From a bacterium (GTDB taxonomy: Bacteria; Verrucomicrobiota; Verrucomicrobiia; Limisphaerales; UBA11358), in the NCBI GenBank assembly GCA_021781185.1, contig JAJXXI010000420.1, positions 1 through 8,692 on the forward strand: a stretch of 8,692 nucleotides of DNA, in the 5' to 3' direction. Positions 1 through 7,249 of this stretch are shown in pieces. Numbering within the stretch: the stretch's first letter is position 1; each line of letters starts with the position of its first letter. The position numbers and the translations under genes are program-made. A model generated the notes under the pieces. That model saw nothing but the letters and a program-made list of their open reading frames with translations. It was not told where the DNA came from and searched no databases.

Positions 1-1273
1 CCACCCACGTCTGCCAGCCGCCTGTGTTCGGAACCGAACAGGTTCCAATTTGCGGACCGTCCAAACTGTCGAGGTGAAGTTCGATGCTTCCGCCTTCACT
101 TGCTGAAGCAACCCAAGCCGTAAAGGAAGTTGCGCCAACGCCAAAATCAACGCCTTTCACTTTGATGTAAGAGCCGTTTTTAATATGGGTCACATCCCAA
201 GTGCCAGCGCTGCAAGGTTCGGTTTTGACGCCGTGGCTCCAACAGATGGTTTCCGCTTCCGTCCGCATATATGGATTCAAGGTGCCGATTTGCGAAACTC
301 CTTTTGAATTCCACCAGGGCAGTTCTGGAATGGTGCCGTCCGGATTGTATTTGAATTGTTCCACACAGACCGAACGCCTTTCATGGTGTTTATCTGTCAG
401 GGCGTAATTCAACGCGTAATTGAACCCAAAAACATAGGAGTTGCCCTTGTAATCAATGATGCCCGGATGGTTCCCGGAGGATTTTCCGTTGGGCTTCATG
501 ATGTAGCCTTTGTATTCCCATGGGCCGGTGGCGTTGGTGCTCATGGCATACCCGATGCCTTCGGGGCAACAGGTGGATGCGTAGGCCAGATAATAATGGC
601 CGTCCCGTTTGTAAAACCACGGCGCCTCCTGATAATGGTAGGGGTCTTTCTGGCCCTGGACTTTGGCGAAGGAACCGTCTTTGATGATCTCCCCAGAATA
701 CGAAATCATGTCCGGATTGAGTTTTACATACCAGACGTTCGGATTGCCCCAGTAGAGGTAAGCCTGACCGTCGTCCACGAATACGGTCGGGTCAATGTAG
801 CCAGCCCCTACACCGATGAGCGGTTTGCCCAAGGCGTCCTTGAACGGTCCCAAAGGGTTGTCGGCCACAGCAACGGCGATGACATTGTTGGGCCACCCTT
901 TGACGGTGATTGGCACATACAGGTAGAACTTGCCGTTGCGTGCGACGACCTGGGGCGCCCAGGCACCGTTGTCCTGCTTCGCCCACGGAAACGTCTTCAG
1001 CGAGGCGATAACGCCATGGTCCGTCCAGTTCGCCATGTCCGTGGTGGTGTAGCATCGCCAGTCCCGCATGAGGAACCTGCCCATGCCTGGCGGGGCGTCA
1101 TCTTCGTCGTGGCTGGTGTAGAGATAGACCGTGCCGTTATACACCATCGGTGCCGGATCGGCGGTGAAGCTCGTTTGCACCACCGGGTTGTCGGCAAAAC
1201 AACGTGTGCCGACAGCCGCTGCAATCATGGCAGCGATTTTCAGAATTCTTGATTGTTTCAGCGAACTTTTCAT
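1..1273 (-). CDS. GH43 glycoside hydrolase with C-terminal CBM6, 3' end cut by window edge
   Basis: Exported arabinofuranosidase/xylosidase-type hydrolase expected to remove arabinose or xylose from hemicellulose. The visible 424 residues begin with a Sec signal peptide (hydrophobic about 10-22, probable cleavage after CFA at 27). A five-bladed GH43 propeller follows (about 28-325). The family's three catalytic acids are visible: Asp39 in TADPAPMV (base), Asp161 in YIDPTVF (pKa modulator) and Glu216 in YQEAPWF (acid). A CBM6-like beta-sandwich starts near 333 (RTEAETICWSHGVKT) and is cut at the edge in GGWQTWV, probably missing some 40-50 residues. The start is the ATG at 1273, which overlaps the stop of the upstream GH43 gene as ATGA; no Shine-Dalgarno sequence is seen, so translational coupling is likely. 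It is a diverged paralogue of that neighbour. The family also contains xylosidases, arabinanases and galactosidases, so exact specificity cannot be read from sequence. Confidence 0.93.
   Translation of the reverse strand, partial: MKSSLKQSRILKIAAMIAAAVGTRCFADNPVVQTSFTADPAPMVYNGTVYLYTSHDEDDAPPGMGRFLMRDWRCYTTTDMANWTDHGVIASLKTFPWAKQDNGAWAPQVVARNGKFYLYVPITVKGWPNNVIAVAVADNPLGPFKDALGKPLIGVGAGYIDPTVFVDDGQAYLYWGNPNVWYVKLNPDMISYSGEIIKDGSFAKVQGQKDPYHYQEAPWFYKRDGHYYLAYASTCCPEGIGYAMSTNATGPWEYKGYIMKPNGKSSGNHPGIIDYKGNSYVFGFNYALNYALTDKHHERRSVCVEQFKYNPDGTIPELPWWNSKGVSQIGTLNPYMRTEAETICWSHGVKTEPCSAGTWDVTHIKNGSYIKVKGVDFGVGATSFTAWVASASEGGSIELHLDSLDGPQIGTCSVPNTGGWQTWV
1270..1273 (-). promoter_or_regulatory. ATGA stop/start overlap between the two GH43 genes
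   Basis: The four bases read ATGA on the minus strand. ATG (1273-1271) starts the downstream GH43 gene and TGA (1272-1270) ends the upstream one. Upstream of the ATG the sequence is tatcccacgattgaaaa, with no Shine-Dalgarno match, so ribosomes ending the first gene probably reinitiate on the second. The overlap supports the start chosen for the downstream gene. Confidence 0.85.
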
Positions 1274-2706
1274 TTTTCAATCGTGGGATATTCAAATTTC
1301 CACCAATCAAAATTAAACAGCGGTCCGTTGCCGCCGGTGAATTTCAAAACCAAATTATGAACGCCCTTCGCGCCGTTGACATCGCACGATTGGGTCTCCC
1401 ACTTATCTGGTGAACCAGTCGCCTTCACGTTGAGGGTGCCAATCAACTTTCCGGCCGGATCATCCAGCCGCAGTTCAATCGCCCCGCCCTCCGTCGTGCC
1501 GGCCACGCTGGCCATGAATTTGGCTGCGCCCGTGTCGCCAAAATCCACGCTGCAAACCTTGATGTAATCCCCGTCGTTGATGCCCGTCACGTAAACGCCC
1601 ACATTGGCGTTCTTCGCGGTTTTGACGCCCGACTCCCACGCGATGGTTTCGGCCTCGACACGCTGATAAGGATTGAGGGTGGCGACAGGAGCCGCGCCTT
1701 CCTTCGTCATGGTCATCTGGACGATGGAGCCATCGGGATTAAACTTCATCTCGTCCACGCAAACGGAACGATGGAAACCACCGCCGCCGGGCAGGGCACC
1801 ATTGTGGTAAAACAAATAGGTGTGGCCCTTGTAGTCCACAACGCCGGGATGATCCGTGAAACTGCGTCCCTCGGCGGGCAATACAACCCCGCCATATTTC
1901 CATGGACCGGTGGGGCTGGAGCCGGTGGAATAGCCGAGATGTTCCGAGATGGGGCCGCCGGCGAAGAAGAGGTAATAAAGTTTGTTACGCTTGTAGAGCC
2001 ACGGGCCTTCCTCGTAGCTGGTGGGGCGTTTGGGATCCTCCTTGCTGCGTTTGCCGAAAGCTTCAACGGTCATGTCCTGAACCACGAGGCCATGATCACC
2101 GCTGCTGGTGTCGTAGGAGATCATGTCCTGGTTCAGCTTCACATACCAGCATCGGGGATTGCCCCAGCACAGATAAGCCTGGCCGTCGTCGTCTATGAAT
2201 ACGGTCGGATCTATGCTGTCATACTTCGCGCCGATCAGCGGTTTTCCGATGGGATCGGTGAACGGACCGAAAGGACCTTTGGTGGATACCAGCACGCCGA
2301 TACCTCGGCCTTGCAGCGGGCAATACATATACCATTTCCCGTCCCGTTCAATGGTCTGTAGCGCCCAGGCACCATTTTCAAAACCACCACCCCAACCGGA
2401 CGCCGCCCATTTAAAATTGTGTAGCGATGCCACCACACCATGATCGGTCCAGTTGACCATGTCGGTGGAGGTGAAGCATCGCCAGTCCTTCATGGTGAAG
2501 AAATTGTTCACTAATTTATTCTCGTCGTGGTCAACATACAGATAGCAGACGCCGTCATGCACCATCGGTGCGGGATCGGCGGTGTAGATGGTTTGAATGA
2601 TGGGGTTCAGCGCGTAGCAATTACTACTAAACACGACAGAAGCTGCCGTAAGGATGAACGCGAGACAATGATGCGGATATTTTGCATTCATATTCGAGGG
2701 ATTCAT
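1270..2706 (-). CDS. GH43 glycoside hydrolase with C-terminal CBM6 (complete)
   Basis: Complete 478-residue exported enzyme with the same plan as its downstream neighbour. A signal peptide ends near residue 32 (SSNCYA before LNP), the GH43 propeller spans about 33-338 and a CBM6 about 343-475 (VEAETIAWESG, GDYIKVCSVDFG, FNFDWWKFEY). Candidate catalytic residues are Asp44 (TADPAPMV), Asp166 (SIDPTVF) and Glu233 (YEEGPW). The layout and CBM6 wording resemble arabinoxylan arabinofuranohydrolases of the Bacillus XynD type, so arabinose removal from xylan or a related hemicellulose is the leading guess, with beta-xylosidase as the alternative. The segment that reads GAWAPQ in the paralogue is GAWALQ here (112-117), one of several differences that may mean a different substrate. 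An in-frame second ATG lies five codons in; neither start has a good ribosome site. The gene begins 142 bases after the fucosidase stop and its stop overlaps the next start. Confidence 0.95.
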   Translation of the reverse strand: MNPSNMNAKYPHHCLAFILTAASVVFSSNCYALNPIIQTIYTADPAPMVHDGVCYLYVDHDENKLVNNFFTMKDWRCFTSTDMVNWTDHGVVASLHNFKWAASGWGGGFENGAWALQTIERDGKWYMYCPLQGRGIGVLVSTKGPFGPFTDPIGKPLIGAKYDSIDPTVFIDDDGQAYLCWGNPRCWYVKLNQDMISYDTSSGDHGLVVQDMTVEAFGKRSKEDPKRPTSYEEGPWLYKRNKLYYLFFAGGPISEHLGYSTGSSPTGPWKYGGVVLPAEGRSFTDHPGVVDYKGHTYLFYHNGALPGGGGFHRSVCVDEMKFNPDGSIVQMTMTKEGAAPVATLNPYQRVEAETIAWESGVKTAKNANVGVYVTGINDGDYIKVCSVDFGDTGAAKFMASVAGTTEGGAIELRLDDPAGKLIGTLNVKATGSPDKWETQSCDVNGAKGVHNLVLKFTGGNGPLFNFDWWKFEYPTIEK

Positions 2707-2848
2707 GGGTTCTTGCGGTGGTTCAATTCAACACTACGGTTGAGGCAAAGATAACTGGTCAATCGTCACGCCTGATCCAACGCCCGGATTTTTTCATTTT
2801 GGCCGCATTGGGATCGTTTTAAAAATGACGCACCGCGCGCTATAACGC

Positions 2849-4513
2849 CTACGCAAGCTTCAGCGCAAAAACATCTTTGCCCGGCTGGGCTGCGGGCAGC
2901 GTAATGTGCAGCCCGCCCGCGTCCTGTGTCCAAGCGATTTTCTCCGGAGCACCGAGGAGCTTGAGCGACCTGATTGGCTTTCTCATCGCACCAGGGACAA
3001 GCGACTTGATGGTCAGCTTGCCGTCTTCCGGCCAGCCGAGAAAATAGGCGTAAAGCGCCTCTCCTTTGGTGGTGAAGCGAATGTCCTGCGCCCCGAAGCG
3101 CACCCGGTTCTCGTTGAACATCCCGCTGCGCACCTTCGTCGGGCCTTCGCCGTAAATTTTCCACGGACGCGAACCGAATATGCCTTCCCCGTTGATGTCC
3201 ATCCACGCGGCCATGCCGTTCAAAAACGCCACCTCATCGCTGTCAATCGTGCCGTCGCCCCGGACGGGAATGCTCAACAGCAGATTGCCGTTCTTGCTCA
3301 CGATGTCCACGAGCATTCGCGCGACCTGGCCGACGGTTTTGTAACGGTGCTGCTCATAGATGCGCCGGTCGTAGTGCCAGGAGCCGATGCAGGTGTCGGT
3401 CTGCCACGGCTGCGGTTGGATGTCATCGGCAAAACCGCGCTCGTAATCCTGCACCACCGCCGGGCGGCGCGCGGCATCGAGACCTTTGACATTGATGACG
3501 CCTTCCAGTTTACCGCCGTGCCATACAATGTTTGAATTGTAATAATGCGCTGCGATGTCGAGCCCGGCCTGGCCAAGCGGCAAATTGCCGATGTCGTCAA
3601 AATAAACAAGGTCGGGACGATATTTGTCCACGAGATCCTGGCAGCGGAGAAACCAAGTCCGGGTGAAATGCGGATTCATTGGGGGCGGATTTTCATTCCA
3701 TGGCCGGTCATGCTGCTGATGCCAGTCAGCCACGGCCCGGATGCTGCGGATGCCGTCCGGGATGACAATGTTTCGGCCGGTGTAGAGTTCCTGCGGGTCG
3801 AGGCCTTCCCACCATTTGCCCTTGCCGTCTGCCTTCGTGAGATTATAAGCGTCGTAGCGGACGCCGGCGAGCGGGCCTTCACCGTCGTAGCCGTAGGCCA
3901 CCTGAAACCAATGCCAGGCGTGCGCGGAATGGTTGCTTACGCCAAAGCGCAGGCCGTGCCGGCGGGCAATTTTCTCCCAGGTGCCCACGATGTCCTTTTT
4001 GGGGCCGACGTTGACCGCGTTCCACGCATGATGCTTTGAGTTGTAAGCGTCAAAGTTGTCGTGGTGATTCGCCAGCGAGACGAAGTATTTCGCCCCCGCA
4101 CGGACGTAAAGCTGCATCAACTTTTCCGGCTCCCAGTTTTCCGCGCGCCACAGATTGTCAATTTCCATGAAGCCGCTCTTGGACGGATGGCCGTAAGTCT
4201 GCAGGTGGTGATTGTAGTCGTCTTCGCCCTGGAGATACATCAGGCGCGCATACCAATCACCGCGCTCCGGCACGCATTGCGCCGACCAGTGCGCCCAGAT
4301 GCCAAATTTCGCGTCGCGAAACCATTCCGGGCAGTGGTAATTCCGGGCCAGCGATGACCAATTGGGTTGGAATGGACCGGTGACGTCCTTCGCGGTTGCA
4401 CCGTGCCAACTTGCGCAGGAGGTCAACCAAGGTGCGGATATACCCGCGCCGGCGACGAGTGCGCTCCTTTTGATGAATTCGCGTCGTGAAACAGATGTTT
4501 TCTCAGTTCTCAT
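2849..4513 (-). CDS. GH29 alpha-L-fucosidase, Tat-exported putative lipoprotein
   Basis: 554-residue enzyme expected to release alpha-L-fucose from glycan side chains by a retaining mechanism. The N-terminus has a twin-arginine signal (SRREFIKR, 9-16), a hydrophobic stretch, then a lipobox LTSC with Cys33, suggesting a Tat-exported, lipid-anchored protein. The GH29 barrel spans about 58-445. Family hallmarks are WFRDAKFGIWAHWS (64-77), NHHDNFDAYNSKHHAWNAV (149-167), DLVYFDDIG (301-309, nucleophile most likely Asp306) and LVDIVSKNGNLLLSIPVRGD (401-420). A C-terminal beta-sandwich runs about 447-554. The second active-site acid is poorly conserved in GH29 and I do not assign it. The start at 4513 is 45 bases after the GH31 stop and places the Tat motif correctly, although no clear Shine-Dalgarno sequence precedes it. 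The gene probably shares a transcript with GH31 and the GH43 pair. Length is usual for bacterial GH29. Confidence 0.95.
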   Translation of the reverse strand: MRTEKTSVSRREFIKRSALVAGAGISAPWLTSCASWHGATAKDVTGPFQPNWSSLARNYHCPEWFRDAKFGIWAHWSAQCVPERGDWYARLMYLQGEDDYNHHLQTYGHPSKSGFMEIDNLWRAENWEPEKLMQLYVRAGAKYFVSLANHHDNFDAYNSKHHAWNAVNVGPKKDIVGTWEKIARRHGLRFGVSNHSAHAWHWFQVAYGYDGEGPLAGVRYDAYNLTKADGKGKWWEGLDPQELYTGRNIVIPDGIRSIRAVADWHQQHDRPWNENPPPMNPHFTRTWFLRCQDLVDKYRPDLVYFDDIGNLPLGQAGLDIAAHYYNSNIVWHGGKLEGVINVKGLDAARRPAVVQDYERGFADDIQPQPWQTDTCIGSWHYDRRIYEQHRYKTVGQVARMLVDIVSKNGNLLLSIPVRGDGTIDSDEVAFLNGMAAWMDINGEGIFGSRPWKIYGEGPTKVRSGMFNENRVRFGAQDIRFTTKGEALYAYFLGWPEDGKLTIKSLVPGAMRKPIRSLKLLGAPEKIAWTQDAGGLHITLPAAQPGKDVFALKLA

Positions 4514-4558
4514 AGCTGGCTTAATGTCGAATGGTTTTGAATCAGTTGGACCGAAAAT

Positions 4559-6955
4559 TCATTTTTTTTGGGGTTCCGCCCGCACAGTCACCGGCTTGCC
4601 GTCGTAATTCAAAACGACATCCGGTTTTCCGGCGATGGCGACTCCTGCGCCGTGATCTTTGGAAACCCAGATGATGTTGAACGTGCGTTGCTTCAACAGG
4701 CCGGGAAATTTGCCTTTGCGCTTTCCAATTTCCAAAGTATTCCTGGCCTCATTCCAGGAAATCGGAATCGTCGCGTATCCTCCCTTTTCGTAATTGTAAG
4801 TGTCACCCTGGTCTTCATAGAGCGTGAATTTGCCGTCCGCCCCGCGATAGATCCGCAGTTCAATCGGGTCTTCTGGTTTCTGGCTGGAATATTGCAGGAA
4901 CGGCCCCATCGGAATGATGGAACCGGGGCGCACAAACAACGGCAGCGTTTCAATCGGAGCAGCGGTTTCAATGCGCTGCCCCGCAGGAACCGTTTCACCG
5001 GTCCAGAAATTATACCAAGGCGCAGCATCGGCCGGCAGATAAACCGATTGATTCGTCGCTCCTTCCGTGGTGACCGGCGTCACCATGAGCGCCGGGCCGA
5101 AAAGATATTGATTGCCGATGTCCAGCACGTGCGGATCTTTCGGGAAATCCATGACCAGCGGCCGCATGAAGGTGCTGCCATCAGAGGTAACCTGCCAGGC
5201 CACCGAGTAGAGGTAAGGCATGAGGCGATAGCGCAAGTTCAGATAGGTGCGTTGAATATCCTGGGCTTTCTGGTCAAATCGCCAGATTTCCTTGCCCGGC
5301 TTCAAACCATAGGAACCATGCACGCGGAACATGGGACAAAAGGCGCTGAACTGAAACCAACGCGTAAACAATTCCGCATAAGCCGGATTTTCGGGGTCAC
5401 CGTTGCCCGCTGAACGGTTGCCGAAGAACCCGCCGGTATCCGTGTTCCAATACGGGATGCCGGAAAGGGAGAAGTTCAGACCGGCCGGAATTTGGGCGCG
5501 GAAAACCGACCAGGTTCCCTGAATATCACCCGACCAGGTAATGGCGCTGTTGCGCTGCTGGCCGGCGTAGGCCGAACGGGTGAGGATGACAACGCGTTTT
5601 TTATCAGTCGTGTCCCGTTGCCCTTGATAAATGCCGGTCGAGTGCATCAAAGGATATGCATTGTAAACTGTGTAGCCTGGTCCCATGGGCGTTTGATATT
5701 TTCGGAAGCCCATGCCGTTGATTTCGGGTTCAGGCGCATCCAGCCACCAGCCGTCCACACCCTTGTCAAAGAGTTGATTGCGGATCTGCTTCCAGTAAAT
5801 CTCCCGGCCCGCTACGCTGAACGGGTCATACCATTGCCCATGTCCGGGCGGAAACACGTAACGTGTGATTTCTGGAAACATGCCGCCAGCCGCATTGAGT
5901 TCTTCGCTGTTCTTGCTTCCCAGATCGAATTTCGGCCAGACGGAAATGAGCACGTGATAGTGCATCTCATGCAATTCCTTGAACATGGCCACCGGATTCG
6001 GGTAGCGGGCCGGATCGAACTTGTGCGAGCCCCAAGTGTTGGTGCCCGGCGGCCAGTATTGCCAGTCTTGAATGATTCCATCCACAGGCACCTTGAGCTC
6101 GCGCAATTTTTCAGCCACGCCGAGCAACTCCTTCTGGGTTGCGTAACGCTCCTTGCATTGCCAGAAGCCCAGCTCCCACTTGGGCATCAACGGAGCATTG
6201 CCAGTGAGACGGCGGTAAGCTTTCATGGCCGTGGCGATGGTGCCGTCTCCGTAACAAAAGTAGTAGTCAATGGCTTTGCCGTATTCTGACGACCAATGCA
6301 GGAGTTTCTGGCCATCTTGGGAACCTTCCACCGGGCTCGATGAAATCGTCGTCACGGCGGGATTGTCCCACAGCAGCATGTAACCTTTGCTCGAGGTCAT
6401 CACCGGAATTCCCACATCCGTGTTGGCCTGGGCAAGTCTGACCGATCCGTCAGTGAGATAATTCCACACATCGTGCTGGTGTTGTCCCAGCCCGTAGATG
6501 CCTTCATCCGGTGCCATCTCGAAGGATTGAGCGCAGGAGGTGACGGCGTCACCAGCCACGGTATTCGGTTTAATCTCGCGGCCTTGGGCGGTTTCTTGGA
6601 GCAACACATGGCCGGCAGGATCAAGAAAAGTCACCACACCGGTTTGCCGGTCAATTTTCACCTTGATGTCCGAAGATGCCAGCGTAAACGCCTGATCGTC
6701 TTTCTCTCTCGTCAAAGCCACCGTTTCCGGCTTGGTAATCACCGACAGGCTTTCAAGCATCGGCAGATTTGTTCCGGTGGCGAAAGTGATGCGGGCAATC
6801 TCCGGTGACCAGAATTGAACCCGGAGCGTGCCGCCATCAATGGCGTATTGCGCTCCAGCGGGCAATTCAATTGCTGTGACAACCACAGCCCGTGCGGGGA
6901 CGGCAGTCACGGCCAGAGCACCGATGACCAAGGCAAAAGATGGATGTTTTTTCAT
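4559..6955 (-). CDS. GH31 exported alpha-glycosidase, probably alpha-xylosidase
   Basis: 798-residue enzyme with a Sec signal peptide (MKKHPSFALVIGALAVTAVP, cleavage probably after ARA at 23). Domains in order: GH31 N-terminal mutarotase-like beta-sandwich (about 28-245), (beta/alpha)8 barrel (about 255-585), proximal beta-domain (about 590-685), and a DUF5110-like distal beta-domain (about 690-765). The nucleophile is Asp406 in DGWWLDAPEPE and the acid/base is Asp477 in TWSGDIQGTW. The form WWLDAxEPE, rather than the WxDMNE form common in alpha-glucosidases, is typical of GH31 enzymes annotated as alpha-xylosidases, which remove xylose from the non-reducing end of xyloglucan oligosaccharides; alpha-glucosidase remains possible. 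No PA14 insertion, found in some relatives, is apparent. The start at 6955 lacks a Shine-Dalgarno match and is 8 bases after the stop of the GH27 remnant. The gene ends in an eight-A run just before TGA. Confidence 0.95.
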   Translation of the reverse strand: MKKHPSFALVIGALAVTAVPARAVVVTAIELPAGAQYAIDGGTLRVQFWSPEIARITFATGTNLPMLESLSVITKPETVALTREKDDQAFTLASSDIKVKIDRQTGVVTFLDPAGHVLLQETAQGREIKPNTVAGDAVTSCAQSFEMAPDEGIYGLGQHQHDVWNYLTDGSVRLAQANTDVGIPVMTSSKGYMLLWDNPAVTTISSSPVEGSQDGQKLLHWSSEYGKAIDYYFCYGDGTIATAMKAYRRLTGNAPLMPKWELGFWQCKERYATQKELLGVAEKLRELKVPVDGIIQDWQYWPPGTNTWGSHKFDPARYPNPVAMFKELHEMHYHVLISVWPKFDLGSKNSEELNAAGGMFPEITRYVFPPGHGQWYDPFSVAGREIYWKQIRNQLFDKGVDGWWLDAPEPEINGMGFRKYQTPMGPGYTVYNAYPLMHSTGIYQGQRDTTDKKRVVILTRSAYAGQQRNSAITWSGDIQGTWSVFRAQIPAGLNFSLSGIPYWNTDTGGFFGNRSAGNGDPENPAYAELFTRWFQFSAFCPMFRVHGSYGLKPGKEIWRFDQKAQDIQRTYLNLRYRLMPYLYSVAWQVTSDGSTFMRPLVMDFPKDPHVLDIGNQYLFGPALMVTPVTTEGATNQSVYLPADAAPWYNFWTGETVPAGQRIETAAPIETLPLFVRPGSIIPMGPFLQYSSQKPEDPIELRIYRGADGKFTLYEDQGDTYNYEKGGYATIPISWNEARNTLEIGKRKGKFPGLLKQRTFNIIWVSKDHGAGVAIAGKPDVVLNYDGKPVTVRAEPQKK

Positions 6956-6963
6956 TATACTTA

Positions 6964-7059
6964 TTATTTCACGGGTGTGAGCTTTACGAGGACCACACCA
7001 TGTGGGTTGATTTTGGTTTCAAATTTGCCCCGGAACAAGCCCAGATCCTTCTGCCGCCA
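6964..7059 (-). pseudogene. Orphan 3' end of a GH27 alpha-galactosidase gene
   Basis: The minus strand here reads WRQKDLGLFRGKFETK then INPHGVVLVKLTPVK and a double TAA. The partial GH27 gene at the right edge ends almost identically (WRQKDLGLFRGKFETK, then VAPHGVVLVKMKPAR). Homology stops abruptly at 7059. The same frame continues upstream only to a TAA at about 7201-7203, through residues that do not look like GH27 and with no ATG, so this is a remnant and not a gene. Its own stop region differs from the right-hand copy at many third positions, which suggests it derives from a second, diverged GH27 paralogue or was partly overwritten. It lies 8 bases upstream of the GH31 start, hinting that a complete GH27 gene once directly preceded GH31 in the operon. 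Confidence 0.8.
7013..7059. repeat. 47-base perfect direct repeat, left copy
   Basis: Identical to 8565-8611, starting ttggtttcaaatttgcc and ending cttctgccgcca. It encodes part of the GH27 C-terminus on the minus strand. To the left, similarity continues at the protein level with many silent changes; to the right it ends sharply. Confidence 0.97.
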
Positions 7060-7185
7060 CGAACCTCTTTGGGAACTGTTTCCATGCAAAACTAAATTCC
7101 TTTCCAAGATTGCCTTGACGAATGCTTTTCTGAACTGGCAGGTGATGTCAGGAACTTTGAGGCCAAAGGAGTGACTCCGCCAACG
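7060..7185 (-). promoter_or_regulatory. Non-coding leader region upstream of GH31; promoter expected here
   Basis: This stretch lies between the terminator of the PEP-CTERM gene and the GH27 remnant. Because the terminator should stop readthrough from upstream, the GH31-GH29-GH43 unit probably needs its own promoter here. I see no confident -35/-10 pair. It contains a short hairpin (CTTTG-gcct-CAAAG on the minus strand) and the near-palindrome at 7070-7084. No convincing reading frame is present. Confidence 0.35.
7070..7084. promoter_or_regulatory. Candidate operator, 15-base near-palindrome
   Basis: The plus strand reads tgggaactgtttcca. The half-sites TGGnAAC and GTTnCCA are mirror images around one central base, with only one mismatched pair. 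It is 115 bases upstream of the GH31 start, in the region where a promoter is expected. The shape suits a dimeric repressor or activator, loosely like LacI-family sites, but those usually have an even centre with CG, and no regulator gene is in the window. Chance occurrence is possible. Confidence 0.3.
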
Positions 7186-7224
7186 AAAACCGCCGCGACG
7201 CCCTTAAGATGTCGCGGCGATTTT
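7186..7224 (-). terminator. Rho-independent-type terminator after the PEP-CTERM gene
   Basis: The perfect 9-base arms CGCCGCGAC (7191-7199) and GTCGCGGCG (7211-7219) flank an 11-base loop. Outer bases AAAA and TTTT extend the stem to 14 pairs. The single irregular pair is a G-U wobble in minus-strand RNA but a C-A mismatch in plus-strand RNA, so the stem is better for minus-strand transcripts. A short U tract (GUUUU) follows on that strand. It begins 25 bases after the PEP-CTERM stop. Confidence 0.82.
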
Positions 7225-7249
7225 GTGATTCGCTTTGTTTGGAATGGTC

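Noticed and set aside
356..1252. 298-codon open frame on the plus strand
   Set aside because: It lies fully antisense to the GH43-CBM6 gene, which has all catalytic motifs, a signal peptide and strong family wording. The plus-strand translation has no recognisable domain.
1771..2361. 196-codon open frame on the plus strand
   Set aside because: Antisense shadow of the complete GH43 gene. Its composition (Val/Ala/Gly/Arg-rich) reflects the codon pattern of the opposite strand.
2766..3206. 146-codon minus-strand frame overlapping the fucosidase 3' end
   Set aside because: It is a shifted frame of the GH29 gene, Arg/Gly-rich and without motifs. The GH29 frame reads through to a normal C-terminus.
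4568..6289. Two plus-strand open frames of 281 and 265 codons
   Set aside because: Both are antisense to GH31, which is intact with both catalytic aspartates. No ribosome sites or family motifs support them.
7056..7092. Possible small peptide starting at the minus-strand ATG at 7085, preceded by AAAGGA
   Set aside because: It would run out of frame through the GH27 remnant and end after about 34 codons; the purine-rich motif is too far from the ATG and there is no conserved-looking sequence.
6815..7174. 119-codon plus-strand frame crossing the GH31 start
   Set aside because: It runs antisense through the GH31 signal peptide, the GH27 remnant and the leader region, which have unrelated origins, so it is unlikely to be a real gene.
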